Assembly: GCF_017893945.1 (NCBI RefSeq)
Contig: NZ_CP054257.1
Coordinates: forward strand, 496,001-560,000
Length of the DNA stretch: 64,000 nt
From: Treponema parvum
GTDB taxonomy: Bacteria > Spirochaetota > Spirochaetia > Treponematales > Treponemataceae
Direction of reading: 5' to 3'
Shown: positions 1 through 9,283 of the stretch, one piece after another
How the letters are laid out: each line of letters begins with the position of its first letter
Position numbering within the stretch: position 1 is the stretch's first letter
Made by a program: the position numbers and the translations under genes
The notes under the pieces: model-generated
Seen by the model: the letters and a program-made list of their open reading frames with translations, nothing else
The model's database searches: none
Told to the model about the DNA's origin: nothing

Positions 1-2
1 TC

Positions 3-1163
3 GGCGTTTTGTGCCGCAGGCAATCCCAATACGGCGAAGCCGTGATTTATTTTAGAAAAGCCTCCGACGGATCCGCAGGAAATTTTCAAACCTCTTATGC
101 GTTGGCGGACGCCCTTATGAAGAACGGTCAAATTCAAGAAGCGTCGGAAATAGCGAAAGATCTTGTTTTGTCTTATCCTAACGATACGGAGCTGCTTAAA
201 CTATGCGCTCAGACTTTTTTTGCACTTAAAAATTATAAGGAATCGGAACTGTATGCTGCCCGCGTCTTACAGCAAAACCCTGCGGATGCAGAATATATCT
301 TGTTCCGTGCGCGCATTTTACTCGAAGAAGGTGATTACATAAGGGCTGTTTCATTTTTGGACGTTTACGCCCGTAACGATACTGTTTCCCGCGATTATCT
401 TATGCTGCGTTCCCGTGTACAGCGCGAATGGAATAAGAATTTACGGGGAGCGGTAGAAACGATAGAGCAGGCGATGGCCCGTTATCCCGACGATCCTGAA
501 GTTACGCTCGCCGCCGCCAAACTTGCCTCTTCTACCGGCGAAAGAGTCGCCGGAAAAACCGCAGGAGAACTCGCTTCCGCCGTGCTTTCCACGGACGCCG
601 ACAATACCGAAGCTCTTGACGTTTTTATAAAGGATTTGATTTCCCGTAAACTCTGGAACGACGCCTACGCCGTAAGCCTTCGCCTGATAAACAAACAGGA
701 CGTTTCTTTAGAAATGCAGCATACTCATATTGAGATCTGCCTTGCTCTTAACCGCACTAACGAGGCATGGAATATCGCCGAGTCTCTTTACGAAAAATTC
801 CCTAAAGAAGAAATTGCCCTTCGCTCGTACCTCGAAGTTTTGTACGCTTTAGGGCGCCGCACGGAATCGATCGATCTTATCGATAAGCTTTTGCCTTCCG
901 CTTCTTCAAGATTAAAAAGTTTTTTGTATTACAGGCGCAGTTTTTTAGCTTCCGGAGAGACGGCCGTCCTTGCGGATTTGCGTGCAAGCCTCATTTCCAA
1001 TTCGCGCAACGAAGACGCTTTGTATAAGCTGTATTCCATATATTATGAAAAAAAAGACTACAGGCGTGCTCAATATTACTTAAAACAGGTTGTTGCTCTC
1101 CATCCTTCGAACGAAGAATTTTTGCGAAAAAACGAAGAACTTGAAAGTCTCCTCAGACAGTGA
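3..1163 (+). CDS. TPR-repeat protein, 5' end outside the window
   Basis: The reading frame is open from the left edge of the window, so the true start lies upstream and about 386 residues of the C-terminal part are visible. The sequence is a run of degenerate 34-residue helical hairpins with the alternating small and aromatic residues typical of tetratricopeptide repeats (for example around residues 40-110 and 330-380). TPR arrays are protein-protein interaction scaffolds; no enzymatic domain is visible. It ends about 140 bp before the lolA-like gene, which has its own promoter, so it is probably a separate unit. The partner and role are unknown. Confidence 0.8.
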   Translation, partial: GVLCRRQSQYGEAVIYFRKASDGSAGNFQTSYALADALMKNGQIQEASEIAKDLVLSYPNDTELLKLCAQTFFALKNYKESELYAARVLQQNPADAEYILFRARILLEEGDYIRAVSFLDVYARNDTVSRDYLMLRSRVQREWNKNLRGAVETIEQAMARYPDDPEVTLAAAKLASSTGERVAGKTAGELASAVLSTDADNTEALDVFIKDLISRKLWNDAYAVSLRLINKQDVSLEMQHTHIEICLALNRTNEAWNIAESLYEKFPKEEIALRSYLEVLYALGRRTESIDLIDKLLPSASSRLKSFLYYRRSFLASGETAVLADLRASLISNSRNEDALYKLYSIYYEKKDYRRAQYYLKQVVALHPSNEEFLRKNEELESLLRQ

Positions 1164-1267
1164 TTAGTTTAAAATTGTGCCGATATAAGGCGCGGATATA
1201 GAAGTGCGGCAAAAGACCAAGGGACGGCAAAAGGCTCCGCGTATCAAGCCTGACAGTTAATCGCTCC

Positions 1268-1302
1268 TTGACGCAACCGATGTTCTTGACTAATATTATT
1301 CC
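1268..1302 (+). promoter_or_regulatory. sigma70-type promoter of the lolA-rodZ-rimO-helicase operon
   Basis: TTGACG at 1268-1273 and TAATAT at 1291-1296 are separated by exactly 17 bp. The -10 element ends 6 nt before the ATG at 1303, which puts the expected transcription start on or next to the start codon. There is no purine-rich ribosome binding site between them. This is one of several leaderless-looking starts in the window. Confidence 0.65.
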
Positions 1303-1995
1303 ATGTTCGTTTATAAGAAGGTAAGAGCGGCTCTTTTTTTTTGTGTTTCACTTTTCGGCGTTTTAAACACAGCGTCTTCCCAATCGATCAAGACTGCGGG
1401 CGATTTTTTTAAAGAAGTTTCGGATCAATATGCCGCGTTGACGACCTATGAAGCTCAGATGGAAATCTTAACGGACAAGACTGAAATGAGAGGCAGGGTG
1501 TCTTTTAAAAAACCGGATCTGCTTAGAATAGATTTTTCCAATCCGCAGGAACAAGTGATAGTTTTTAACGGAGAACTGTTGACCATATATATTCCCGGGT
1601 CTGACGCTATTTTGCAGCAATCCGTGCAGAATTCACCCGGTTCTGCGGGGACGGCGCTCGCCACCCCCCAGGGACTTTCGCTTATGACGCGCTATTATAC
1701 GATTGCGTATGAAAGCGGCCAGGATCCCACTCCGCTTGAAAGCGATTCCGCGGAGAACGTCGTAAAACTTTTGCTCACGCGCCGCAATTCTTCCGAATCG
1801 TTTAGGACGATAAAACTTGCAATTTCGCCGGAGACAAAGCTTATCCGCAGGGTTGAAGCAGTCACTACAAGAGGAGAAACCATTACCTTTAATTTTTCAG
1901 ATTATGTTTTGAACAGAGCGATCCCGGATCAGCGTTTCATATACGATCCACCGTCTTCCGCAAATAATTACAATAACTTTTTGTTTTCGGAGTAG
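1303..1995 (+). CDS. lolA: LolA-like outer-membrane lipoprotein carrier protein
   Basis: A 230-residue protein with an N-terminal signal peptide (basic start, hydrophobic residues about 8-24, small residues before the mature part). The mature sequence matches the LolA/LolB fold pattern: a region around residues 40-85 with alternating strands and the KKPDLLRIDF-type segment, then NGELLTIYIPG. LolA chaperones lipoproteins across the periplasm to the outer membrane, which fits a spirochaete rich in lipoproteins. It is the first gene of an operon; rodZ starts 5 bp after its stop. Family assignment is good; in vivo cargo is inferred from the family. Confidence 0.8.
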   Translation: MFVYKKVRAALFFCVSLFGVLNTASSQSIKTAGDFFKEVSDQYAALTTYEAQMEILTDKTEMRGRVSFKKPDLLRIDFSNPQEQVIVFNGELLTIYIPGSDAILQQSVQNSPGSAGTALATPQGLSLMTRYYTIAYESGQDPTPLESDSAENVVKLLLTRRNSSESFRTIKLAISPETKLIRRVEAVTTRGETITFNFSDYVLNRAIPDQRFIYDPPSSANNYNNFLFSE

Positions 1996-2000
1996 ATCGC

Positions 2001-3080
2001 ATGGAAAGTTACGGGCAGATATTGAAGAACAAGCGTGAAGAAAAAAAACTTGATATCGATAAAATCGCTCATGATATCACCATTTCCAGGCAGTATCTTA
2101 AGGCTCTTGAAGATGAAGACGAAAGCGCTTTTCCCGGCGAGCCGTATTTATACGGATTTTTAAAAAGCTACGCCGAATATTTAGGACTCAATCCCGATTC
2201 CGTAACCGTTCTGTATAAAAATAAAAAAATTCAGGAAAGCGACATTCCCGAAGGTTTGTTATTTAAAAGAAAAAGGTATCTTTCTTTGCCTCTTATTCTT
2301 TGCGGATTGTTAATCCTTTTAGCATTGACAGGATCCGTCGTCTTTTTTACCGTTTTTAGAAAAAATATCAATAAAAATACGGAAACGGTCGCCATAGGTG
2401 AAAAATTTCAAAGCCGAGAGTATGATCTGACGGACGGCGGTTTTTCAAAGAGACTTTACAAGGGCGATAAAATAATTGTTCCTTCGGAGGAAGGCAATGT
2501 GATCCTCATGGTTGCAGGAACGCTCGGTTCCCTTAAATTGGACACGCCTGCAGGGCGTCAGAAAATCGATCTGGCGGAAGAATTATTGATCGATATTGCG
2601 GGCAATGCAAAGTCTGAATTGGTCGTTTACGTTTCGGATATTTCCGCAAGGGATGAATCGCGCGGGGCTGAAGTTTCCATGATATTAAGAAAAACTTCCG
2701 GCGAAATTCCCTCTACCGACGTTTCTTCCGTAGAAGAGACAAAACTTGCGGACGCTATGAAGGTGCTGCTCTCAGATACCCGCGCTTATCCTTTTACGAT
2801 AAATGCCACTTTCCACGGTGCTTGCGTTTTCCGTTCCGTAGTTGACGGCGGAGAGGCTTCCGAAGCTTATTACACAAGAGGTGAAATAGTTACTATGACG
2901 CCCAAAAACGGAGTAAGGCTCTGGATGTCTAACGGTAACACGGTTCATCTTCAAATGATCGCGAACGGGCAGACGACGAATCTCGACATAGGTAAGGCGG
3001 GAAAAGTTGCCGTGCAGGATATTAAGTGGATTAAAGATACCGACGGGCTTTATAAAGTGGTTGTAAGTGAAGTTGACTGA
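2001..3080 (+). CDS. rodZ: RodZ-like membrane protein with N-terminal helix-turn-helix
   Basis: A 359-residue protein with a Cro/C1-type helix-turn-helix (HTH_25) at about residues 5-70, a basic stop at 88-93 (FKRKR), a single transmembrane helix at about 95-119 and a C-terminal extracytoplasmic beta-rich region, partly of the DUF4115 type. This layout is that of RodZ, which links the MreB cytoskeleton to the cell-wall elongation machinery. A GGAG sits just upstream of the ATG. The lolA stop is 5 bp upstream and rimO overlaps its 3' end by 14 bp, so the genes are probably cotranscribed. The extracytoplasmic part is longer than in enterobacterial RodZ. Confidence 0.75.
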   Translation: MESYGQILKNKREEKKLDIDKIAHDITISRQYLKALEDEDESAFPGEPYLYGFLKSYAEYLGLNPDSVTVLYKNKKIQESDIPEGLLFKRKRYLSLPLILCGLLILLALTGSVVFFTVFRKNINKNTETVAIGEKFQSREYDLTDGGFSKRLYKGDKIIVPSEEGNVILMVAGTLGSLKLDTPAGRQKIDLAEELLIDIAGNAKSELVVYVSDISARDESRGAEVSMILRKTSGEIPSTDVSSVEETKLADAMKVLLSDTRAYPFTINATFHGACVFRSVVDGGEASEAYYTRGEIVTMTPKNGVRLWMSNGNTVHLQMIANGQTTNLDIGKAGKVAVQDIKWIKDTDGLYKVVVSEVD

Positions 3081-4596
3081 TCCTGAGAAACGTTTTTTTT
3101 TAGATCAGCACGGATGCGCCAAAAACAAGGTTGACGGCGAGCTTTTGATAGACAGGCTTTGCGCCATGGGCTTTGCACAGAGTTTTGATCCTTCAAAAGC
3201 CGATCTCATAATAGTTAATTCCTGCGGATTTATCGAAAGCGCAAAAAAAGAATCTCTTGAAGCGCTGTATTCCGCGCGGAGCCGCTTTCCTGAAGCGAAG
3301 ATCCTGCTCGCGGGCTGTCTTGCGGAGCGTTATGCGAAGATTTTCGATTCGGAGCTTCCCGAAGCCGACGGCATATTCGGTAACGGCGATCTTTCTAAAA
3401 TTGACGACGTTGTTACGAAAATGTTTTCAGGTTCAAGGCCGGTTATGACGCCCGCTCAAAAAGGCGTATGCTGCGGGGATCGTTCGATGCTTCTTACGTT
3501 CCGCGGTTCGGCCTATGTTAAAATCACGGAAGGGTGCGATAACCGCTGTTCTTTTTGCGCCATACCTCTGATCCGCGGAAACCTCAGAAGCCGGCCTGCC
3601 GCCGACATAATAGGTGAGATAAAGCGGCTCATCTCAAAAGGCGTGTATGAAATAAATCTTATAGGGCAGGATTCCGCCGCATGGGGTACGGGCGAAGAAG
3701 ACGACGTATTCGGCAACGGCCCTGAAAATCTTTTCATCGGCGCCGCGTTTGAAAAGCCTGCGTCCGATAAAACCGCATTCTCTGAACAGGGATCTTCTCT
3801 TTCCCGCCTTTTAAAGATGATATCCTCGCTGGAAGGGAACTTCCGCCTTCGCTTGCTTTACATTCATCCCGATCACTTTAACCGTGACATTTTACCGGTG
3901 ATCAAGAGAGACAAGAGGATTCTTCCGTATTTCGACATTCCGTTTCAATCGGGCGACGATGAAATTATACGCTCTATGAACCGGACGGGAAATGCAAAGG
4001 CGTATAAAAAACTTATAGAGGATATCCGCAGCGTTTTGCCCGACGCGGCAGTGCGAACTACTTTTTTGACGGGATTTCCCGGCGAAAGCGATGAAAAATT
4101 TGAAAATACGCGTAAATTCCTAAAAGATATACGCCCGGACTGGTCGGGTTGTTTTTCTTACAGCAGAGAAGAAAACACCTCTTCTTACGGTTATAAAGGA
4201 CGGGTTTCAAAGAAGATTGCAGAAGAAAGGGCGAAAAAACTTTCGGACATTCAAAAAAAGATTACGGCAGAGTCCCTTTTACGGCGGGTAAACAAAGATT
4301 ATGACGTTATGGTAGAAGAAATTTTGGATGCGGCGGACGGCGAGAGCTTGGGATTTGCGATAGGGCGGGCGTGGTTTCAGGCTCCCGAAGTGGACGGTTC
4401 CGTCGTCATCCGCTATGACAGAAACGACTCCTCCGCCTTAAAAGCTTTGAAACCCGGACGATTGGTTCGCGTGCGCGCGGTCGCTGCAGGAGATGTAGAC
4501 CTGGACGCGGTATTTACGGCAGACTCACCCGAAAACAAGGGCATACGGAAACAAAGCGAAACCGTTCGTTTTGCTCCGGAGATGGATGATGAGTAA
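3067..4596 (+). CDS. rimO: ribosomal protein uS12 (Asp) methylthiotransferase RimO
   Basis: A radical-SAM methylthiotransferase that adds a methylthio group to an aspartate of ribosomal protein S12. The N-terminal UPF0004 domain has its three cluster cysteines (about C17, C53, C84; motif DQHGCAKNKVD), the radical-SAM CxxxCxxC motif is at about C157-C161-C164, and a TRAM-like C-terminal region follows. At 509 residues it is longer than the usual ~440, because of a glycine/acidic insertion after IGQD (about residues 203-240) and a C-terminal tail. The start is GTG at 3067, overlapping rodZ by 14 bp; a TTG two codons later cannot be excluded. Confidence 0.9.
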   Translation: MKLTDPEKRFFLDQHGCAKNKVDGELLIDRLCAMGFAQSFDPSKADLIIVNSCGFIESAKKESLEALYSARSRFPEAKILLAGCLAERYAKIFDSELPEADGIFGNGDLSKIDDVVTKMFSGSRPVMTPAQKGVCCGDRSMLLTFRGSAYVKITEGCDNRCSFCAIPLIRGNLRSRPAADIIGEIKRLISKGVYEINLIGQDSAAWGTGEEDDVFGNGPENLFIGAAFEKPASDKTAFSEQGSSLSRLLKMISSLEGNFRLRLLYIHPDHFNRDILPVIKRDKRILPYFDIPFQSGDDEIIRSMNRTGNAKAYKKLIEDIRSVLPDAAVRTTFLTGFPGESDEKFENTRKFLKDIRPDWSGCFSYSREENTSSYGYKGRVSKKIAEERAKKLSDIQKKITAESLLRRVNKDYDVMVEEILDAADGESLGFAIGRAWFQAPEVDGSVVIRYDRNDSSALKALKPGRLVRVRAVAAGDVDLDAVFTADSPENKGIRKQSETVRFAPEMDDE

Positions 4597-4621
4597 AAAT
4601 AACTTTGCGGAGTAAGAGGCT

Positions 4622-7168
4622 ATGTCTTTTGAAACTTATCTTTCCGTTTTAAATCCTCAGCAGCGGGAAGCTGTAGAACATTCGGGTTCTCCTCTTTTGA
4701 TTTTGGCGGGAGCCGGTTCCGGTAAGACGCGCGTGATAACCACAAAGATCGCCTATCTTATTTCTCAAAGAAATATTGACGCGCGCAATATTCTGGCCGT
4801 CACTTTTACAAAAAAAGCCGCGCGTGAAATGGCTGAAAGGGCTGTGCGTCTTGAACCCATGGCCGCCGGCGCCCAGATCAGAACGTTTCATTCGTTCGGG
4901 GCGTGGTTTTTAAGGAGGTTTGCCGACAGAGCCGGCGTAGACAGGAATTTTACGGTCTACGATGACGATGACATGGTTACGCTCGTGTCCAAGGCGGTTC
5001 CTAAGCTAAACAGGCAAAGCGCGGCAAAAGCCGCTCATAAGATCGCGCTCGCAAAAGATTATTGCCTTACGCCCGACAGCAAAGAGCTGATAGATGTGGA
5101 AAGTTCTGCGGAATTCCCTGCGATTTATGCGGCTTACGAAGAGCGCCTTCGCTCTACGGGAAACGTCGATTTCGGCGATCTTATAATGCTGCCCGTCACG
5201 GTTTTGCAAAACGATGAAAATATCCGGCGCCAAATTCAGTACAGGTTTAAAGTCATAATGGTAGACGAATATCAGGACTCGAATGTCGCTCAATTCAAAT
5301 TTCTGGAAGCGCTTTCGGGCGTACAAGACAATAATTTAGCCTACCTCTGCGTTGTGGGCGACGACGATCAGTCGATATACCGTTTCCGCGGCGCTGAAGT
5401 GCAAAACATTTTGAATTTTCAAAATCATTTCCCCGGGACAAATCTTATACGCCTTGAACAAAATTACCGCTCTACGGTACAGATTCTGGCCGTCGCCGAC
5501 AAGGTTGTAAAAAAGAATGAGAGCCGCTTGGGAAAAACGCTCAAAGCCGACCGCGGCGACGGGTCGAAGCCGATTTTAGTCTTTTGTCCTACGCAGGATG
5601 ATGAAACTCAATTCTGCGCAAATCTTATAAAAGAAGCTAAAAAGAAGGGCTGTCCCTACGGCGAATGGGCGGTTTTATACAGGACTAACGCGCAATCGCT
5701 CGGTTTTGAAAGCGAGTTTTTGCGGCATAAAATTCCTTACGTAGTGGTGGGCTCTCTTAAATTTTACGAGAGAGAAGAAATAAAAGACATACTGGCCTTT
5801 TTAGCCTTAACCGCAAATCCGAGGGATGAAATTGCTTTTCGCCGCGTAGTAAACAAACCACCGCGCGGAATAGGCGAAAAATCCCAAGAGATAATCATAG
5901 CCCGTGCGCGCGCAAATGCCGCTTCGGCGCAGGCAGCTTTGACGCCGGAGGCTGCAGTGAATTCGGAGCAAGCGGCCGCACCGGAGCCCTCCGTGCATGA
6001 AGGCGGTTCCGGCGGGCAAAATGCTGCCGAAATTGAGGGCTCAGACTCCAGCAGTCAAAGCGGCGCCCGTGCCACTCGAGCTGCAGGCGACTCTACCGCC
6101 GCCGGTTTAATCGAAGCCGCCCGCGAGATTGTAAACGGAACGGACGGTTCTGACGGCATAAGCAAAAAGGCCAAAGAAGGACTTTCGGATTTTGTAAAGA
6201 TGATGGATCTTTTTTCGGATTTTGCGGGCATGAAGAGCGTCGATCCCGAGCCTGATAAAGAAGACTCTGAAAACGAAAAAAAAGAAAATGCTTTTGATGC
6301 CGCCGAAAAAGAAATCGACGAAGCTTCAAAAGGAATTGCCGTTTCGTCAAACGGCGCTTTGCCGCATAAGAAAAAAACTGAAAAACTTTCGACTCTCATA
6401 GAAAAGATCGCCGAAAGATCGGGGATTCTTGACTATCATAAGGATCATGATGAAATTTCAGGAACCCAAAGGGCCGCAAACATTCAGGAACTTATAAATA
6501 ATGCCGTCTTATACCCCTGTTCGCGTGAGGGACTTTTGGACTTTTTGGATACGATAGAACTCGACCGATCCCTGGACGAAGCTTCGAATTCGAATACGGA
6601 ACAGACGGACTGCGTTACGCTTATCACGCTTCACAATACCAAGGGACTGGAATTTCACCGCGTGATCATTACCGGCCTTGAAAACGGCATTTTCCCGCGC
6701 GAAGATAAGACGGGCGCCGATCTGGAAGAAGAAAGACGCTTGTTTTACGTGGGCATAACCCGGGCTCAGGATCAGCTTTACATTACATCTTGTTCCGTGC
6801 GGCGGCTTTACGGAAGAGTGGAATACATGCAGCCCAGCCGTTTTTTGCTTGAAGCGGGAAGCTCTTTGTTTCAGGTTTTGGGCGACGTTCCGCCTTCCTA
6901 TGCTGCGGCCATGCGCTCTCAAGGCGATGTTTCTCCTTTACAGGGGTTACAGGGCGAAGAAAAATTTACCGAAGTGGGAATCGGCGACGCATTTTCGGCT
7001 TGGAAAAAGGGCTGCAAAATCTATCACGACGATTACGGATACGGACAGATCATAAATACTTTTTCGCGGTCGGGAGAATATGTAGTTACGGTTATGTTTG
7101 AAGGCGGCGGAATAAAACAGTTCATCCCCAAATATCAAAGCCACAATATGATGATCGTAAAAGACTGA
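4622..7168 (+). CDS. UvrD/PcrA/Rep-family superfamily 1 DNA helicase
   Basis: An 848-residue 3'-5' SF1A helicase used in repair and replication restart. Visible motifs are Walker A AGAGSGKT at residues 29-36, the DEYQDSN Walker B/motif II near 214, the GDDDQSIYRFRGAE motif III, the QNYRS motif IV and the TLHNTKGLEF motif V region with VGITRA motif VI near the end. A Shine-Dalgarno (AAGAGG) precedes the ATG. The protein is unusual in carrying an Ala/Ser/Glu-rich insertion at about residues 433-497 and a charged one at about 540-593 inside the 2B region. It closes the lolA operon. Confidence 0.9.
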   Translation: MSFETYLSVLNPQQREAVEHSGSPLLILAGAGSGKTRVITTKIAYLISQRNIDARNILAVTFTKKAAREMAERAVRLEPMAAGAQIRTFHSFGAWFLRRFADRAGVDRNFTVYDDDDMVTLVSKAVPKLNRQSAAKAAHKIALAKDYCLTPDSKELIDVESSAEFPAIYAAYEERLRSTGNVDFGDLIMLPVTVLQNDENIRRQIQYRFKVIMVDEYQDSNVAQFKFLEALSGVQDNNLAYLCVVGDDDQSIYRFRGAEVQNILNFQNHFPGTNLIRLEQNYRSTVQILAVADKVVKKNESRLGKTLKADRGDGSKPILVFCPTQDDETQFCANLIKEAKKKGCPYGEWAVLYRTNAQSLGFESEFLRHKIPYVVVGSLKFYEREEIKDILAFLALTANPRDEIAFRRVVNKPPRGIGEKSQEIIIARARANAASAQAALTPEAAVNSEQAAAPEPSVHEGGSGGQNAAEIEGSDSSSQSGARATRAAGDSTAAGLIEAAREIVNGTDGSDGISKKAKEGLSDFVKMMDLFSDFAGMKSVDPEPDKEDSENEKKENAFDAAEKEIDEASKGIAVSSNGALPHKKKTEKLSTLIEKIAERSGILDYHKDHDEISGTQRAANIQELINNAVLYPCSREGLLDFLDTIELDRSLDEASNSNTEQTDCVTLITLHNTKGLEFHRVIITGLENGIFPREDKTGADLEEERRLFYVGITRAQDQLYITSCSVRRLYGRVEYMQPSRFLLEAGSSLFQVLGDVPPSYAAAMRSQGDVSPLQGLQGEEKFTEVGIGDAFSAWKKGCKIYHDDYGYGQIINTFSRSGEYVVTVMFEGGGIKQFIPKYQSHNMMIVKD

Positions 7169-7323
7169 ATGTGGCCGCGGCAAATATGCAATTTATCCGG
7201 CCTGTGAAAATCGCTTGCCCTCTGCCGTATCGTATTTGATTTTTATTTGCAAATGACGGGTTCCTGCAAACTCATTTTATTCCTTTACGGGGTTCGCGCA
7301 TTAAATTCGCATCAACTCTGTAA

Positions 7324-7369
7324 TTGAATTTTTATCATAATTATGCTAAATTTTCTGTAAGAGGTCTTC
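7324..7369 (+). promoter_or_regulatory. promoter and palindrome upstream of the toxin-antitoxin pair
   Basis: TTGAAT at 7324-7329 and TAAATT at 7347-7352 are 17 bp apart. A perfect 10-bp palindrome CATAATTATG lies between them at 7336-7345. Antitoxins of the Phd/YefM family commonly repress their own operon through such palindromes, so this is a candidate operator; the binding role is inference. A GAGG ribosome binding site follows at about 7362. Confidence 0.45.
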
Positions 7370-7636
7370 ATGAAAACAATACGTCCTGTTTCTGATTTGC
7401 GCAATAATTTTACCGATATTTCAGAAATCGTACATAAAACGCAGCAGCCGGTATTTCTTACAAAAAACGGTTATGCCGATATGGTCGTGATGAGTATGGA
7501 ACTTTTTGAGGATATGCAATTTGAAAGTGAAATCTATTGTAAATTACAAGAGGCTGAAAAGCAAGCCTTGCTGACGGGAAAGAGGTTTTCCTCAAAAGAA
7601 GTACTGAAGGAACTGCGCAAGGTAATCGTAACATAA
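7370..7636 (+). CDS. YefM/Phd-family antitoxin
   Basis: An 88-residue protein that opens with the diagnostic Phd/YefM N-terminus (IRPVSDLRNNFTDIS, then FLTKNGYADMVVMS), the DNA-binding part of this antitoxin family. The acidic, poorly structured C-terminal third would wrap the toxin. The stop codon overlaps the start of the downstream RelE/ParE-like gene by one base, the usual translational coupling in these modules. It would neutralise the toxin and repress the operon. A GAGG precedes the ATG. Confidence 0.88.
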   Translation: MKTIRPVSDLRNNFTDISEIVHKTQQPVFLTKNGYADMVVMSMELFEDMQFESEIYCKLQEAEKQALLTGKRFSSKEVLKELRKVIVT

Positions 7637-7953
7637 TGTACAAAATTGAATATTTACCGTGCGCTTTGGACGATTTAAAAGAAATAGCCGGTTATATTAT
7701 GGACAAATTGAAAAATCCCATTGCTGCTGAAAATTTGGTAAAAGAAATCGTTGAAAAAATTGACTTGCTTTCCGATTTTCCTTATTCGGCGCCGTGTTAC
7801 ATGCCTATAAAACCGCTGACGCACGAATATCGCAAACTGCTGGTTAAAAATTATTTTATATTTTACAAGGTTAATGAAACCGAAAAAACAGTAACTGTAG
7901 CTCGTATAATATACGCTCGAAGAAATATAGGGCCTTTGTTGGAGACCAATTGA
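7636..7953 (+). CDS. RelE/ParE-superfamily toxin
   Basis: A 105-residue protein with the RelE/ParE fold signature: YKIEYLPCALDDLKEIAGYI at the start, a central LLSDFPYSAP segment, and the YRKLLVKNYFIFYKV ... VTVARIIYARRN C-terminal strands. Members either cleave ribosome-bound mRNA (RelE) or poison DNA gyrase (ParE); sequence alone does not decide. With the preceding antitoxin it forms a type II toxin-antitoxin pair. It is followed by a recombinase-like remnant, suggesting acquisition by recombination. Confidence 0.85.
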   Translation: MYKIEYLPCALDDLKEIAGYIMDKLKNPIAAENLVKEIVEKIDLLSDFPYSAPCYMPIKPLTHEYRKLLVKNYFIFYKVNETEKTVTVARIIYARRNIGPLLETN

Positions 7954-8024
7954 GCCGGCTCGGTCACTCATTTACTATGCATCTGCTGGACTCCGGCTAC
8001 GATATACCTAATTTCCTCAAGTAA
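7950..8024 (+). pseudogene. fragment resembling the C-terminus of a tyrosine recombinase
   Basis: The frame at 7950-8024 reads RLGHSFTMHLLDSGYDIPNF, close to the box-II signature of tyrosine recombinases and integrases (typically LRHSFATHLL..G.DIR). Only about 24 codons survive. The catalytic arginine position reads glycine, and the frame stops before the LLGH and tyrosine motifs. It overlaps the last bases of the toxin gene in another frame. I read it as a decayed integrase end, not a functional gene; the match is short. Confidence 0.4.
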
Positions 8025-8107
8025 AAATCTAAGTCAAATGCGGTCTCTGACTTAATATACAATTTATGATATATTGCCGTATGAAAACTGTAGACTAGGA
8101 GCATTTT

Positions 8108-9247
8108 ATGGAAAAGGCGAAGGTTTATTTTACCGACTTTAGAACAAAGGGCAGCGAAGACCTGCTTAAAAAGCTTCAGCGGCTTATAAAAACTGCGGGA
8201 ATAGGGAATATAGATTTTAGCGGAAAATTTACGGCTATAAAGATTCATTTTGGAGAGCCGGGGAATATTTCCTATCTTCGTCCGAATTACGCAAAGGCCG
8301 TTGCCGACTCGATCAAGAATTTGGGCGGCGTTCCGTTTTTGACGGACTGCAATACCCTTTATGTAGGACAGCGCAAAAACGCCATCGATCACTTGGAAGC
8401 CGCCTATTTGAACGGCTTTAATCCTTTTTCAACCGGATGTCATGTGATTATTGCCGACGGACTTAAGGGAACCGACGAAGCCTTTGTGCCGTTTCCCGAA
8501 GGAGAATACGTAAAAGAAGCTAAAGTAGGGCGGGCGCTCATGGACGCGGACGTTTTTGTTTCACTCACACATTTTAAGCTGCATGAACTTACAGGTATCG
8601 GTGGCGCAATCAAAAACATAGGAATGGGAGGCGGAAGCCGCGCCGGCAAAATGGAACAGCATAACGCCGGAAAACCTCTTGTAAACGAAGAGCTTTGTAT
8701 AGGCTGCGGACAGTGCGCCAAAGGCTGCGCTCACGGCGCGATAACTTTTTTTGATTCCGCAGGAGTTGAAGGCAAGGCGGGGAGGGGAATGGTCGCGCGC
8801 ATAAACCATGTGCTTTGCGCCGGCTGCGGACGCTGCATCGGCAATTGCAATCAAGATGCGATATATCCTTCCGAGGATAATTCCATGGAAACGCTCAGCT
8901 GCAAGATGGCCGAATATGCGGCTGCGATCGTAAAGGACAGGCCGCAATTTCATATTTCACTCATAGTCGACGTGTCGCCGTACTGCGATTGCCACAGTCA
9001 AAACGATGCGCCCGTGATTGCGGACGTGGGAATGTTCGCTTCGTTCGACGCCGTTGCGCTTGATCAAGCCTGCTGCGACGCGATGCTGAAGCAGCCGCCG
9101 CTTCCAAACACCGTAATGGACAACATAAAGATCATTAACCACGACGTTTCACGCTCGTTCTATCCCACTACGGATTGGCGCGTTCAACTGCTCCATGCCG
9201 AAAAAATAGGCATGGGCACAAGGCAATATGGTCTTATAAAAGTGTAA
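8108..9247 (+). CDS. DUF362 protein with two [4Fe-4S] ferredoxin motifs
   Basis: A 379-residue protein with the DUF362 domain over most of its length (KIHFGEPGN near the start, then a VSLTHFKLHELTGIGGAIKNIGMG segment). Two ferredoxin-type cysteine motifs are inserted at about residues 197-208 (CIGCGQCAKGC) and 236-247 (CAGCGRCIGNC), enough for two [4Fe-4S] clusters. No signal peptide, so cytoplasmic. The family is widespread in anaerobes and its substrate is unknown; an electron-transfer role is inferred from the clusters. An AGGAG site sits 8 bp before the ATG. Confidence 0.85.
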   Translation: MEKAKVYFTDFRTKGSEDLLKKLQRLIKTAGIGNIDFSGKFTAIKIHFGEPGNISYLRPNYAKAVADSIKNLGGVPFLTDCNTLYVGQRKNAIDHLEAAYLNGFNPFSTGCHVIIADGLKGTDEAFVPFPEGEYVKEAKVGRALMDADVFVSLTHFKLHELTGIGGAIKNIGMGGGSRAGKMEQHNAGKPLVNEELCIGCGQCAKGCAHGAITFFDSAGVEGKAGRGMVARINHVLCAGCGRCIGNCNQDAIYPSEDNSMETLSCKMAEYAAAIVKDRPQFHISLIVDVSPYCDCHSQNDAPVIADVGMFASFDAVALDQACCDAMLKQPPLPNTVMDNIKIINHDVSRSFYPTTDWRVQLLHAEKIGMGTRQYGLIKV

Positions 9248-9283
9248 GACTTTGAACGGCCACCCTGCGGTTTTATGCAGTTT

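Noticed and set aside
7169..7369. Search for an attC site, tRNA or remaining integrase part upstream of the toxin-antitoxin pair
   Set aside because: No cloverleaf, no imperfect palindrome of attC type and no recombinase codons were found.
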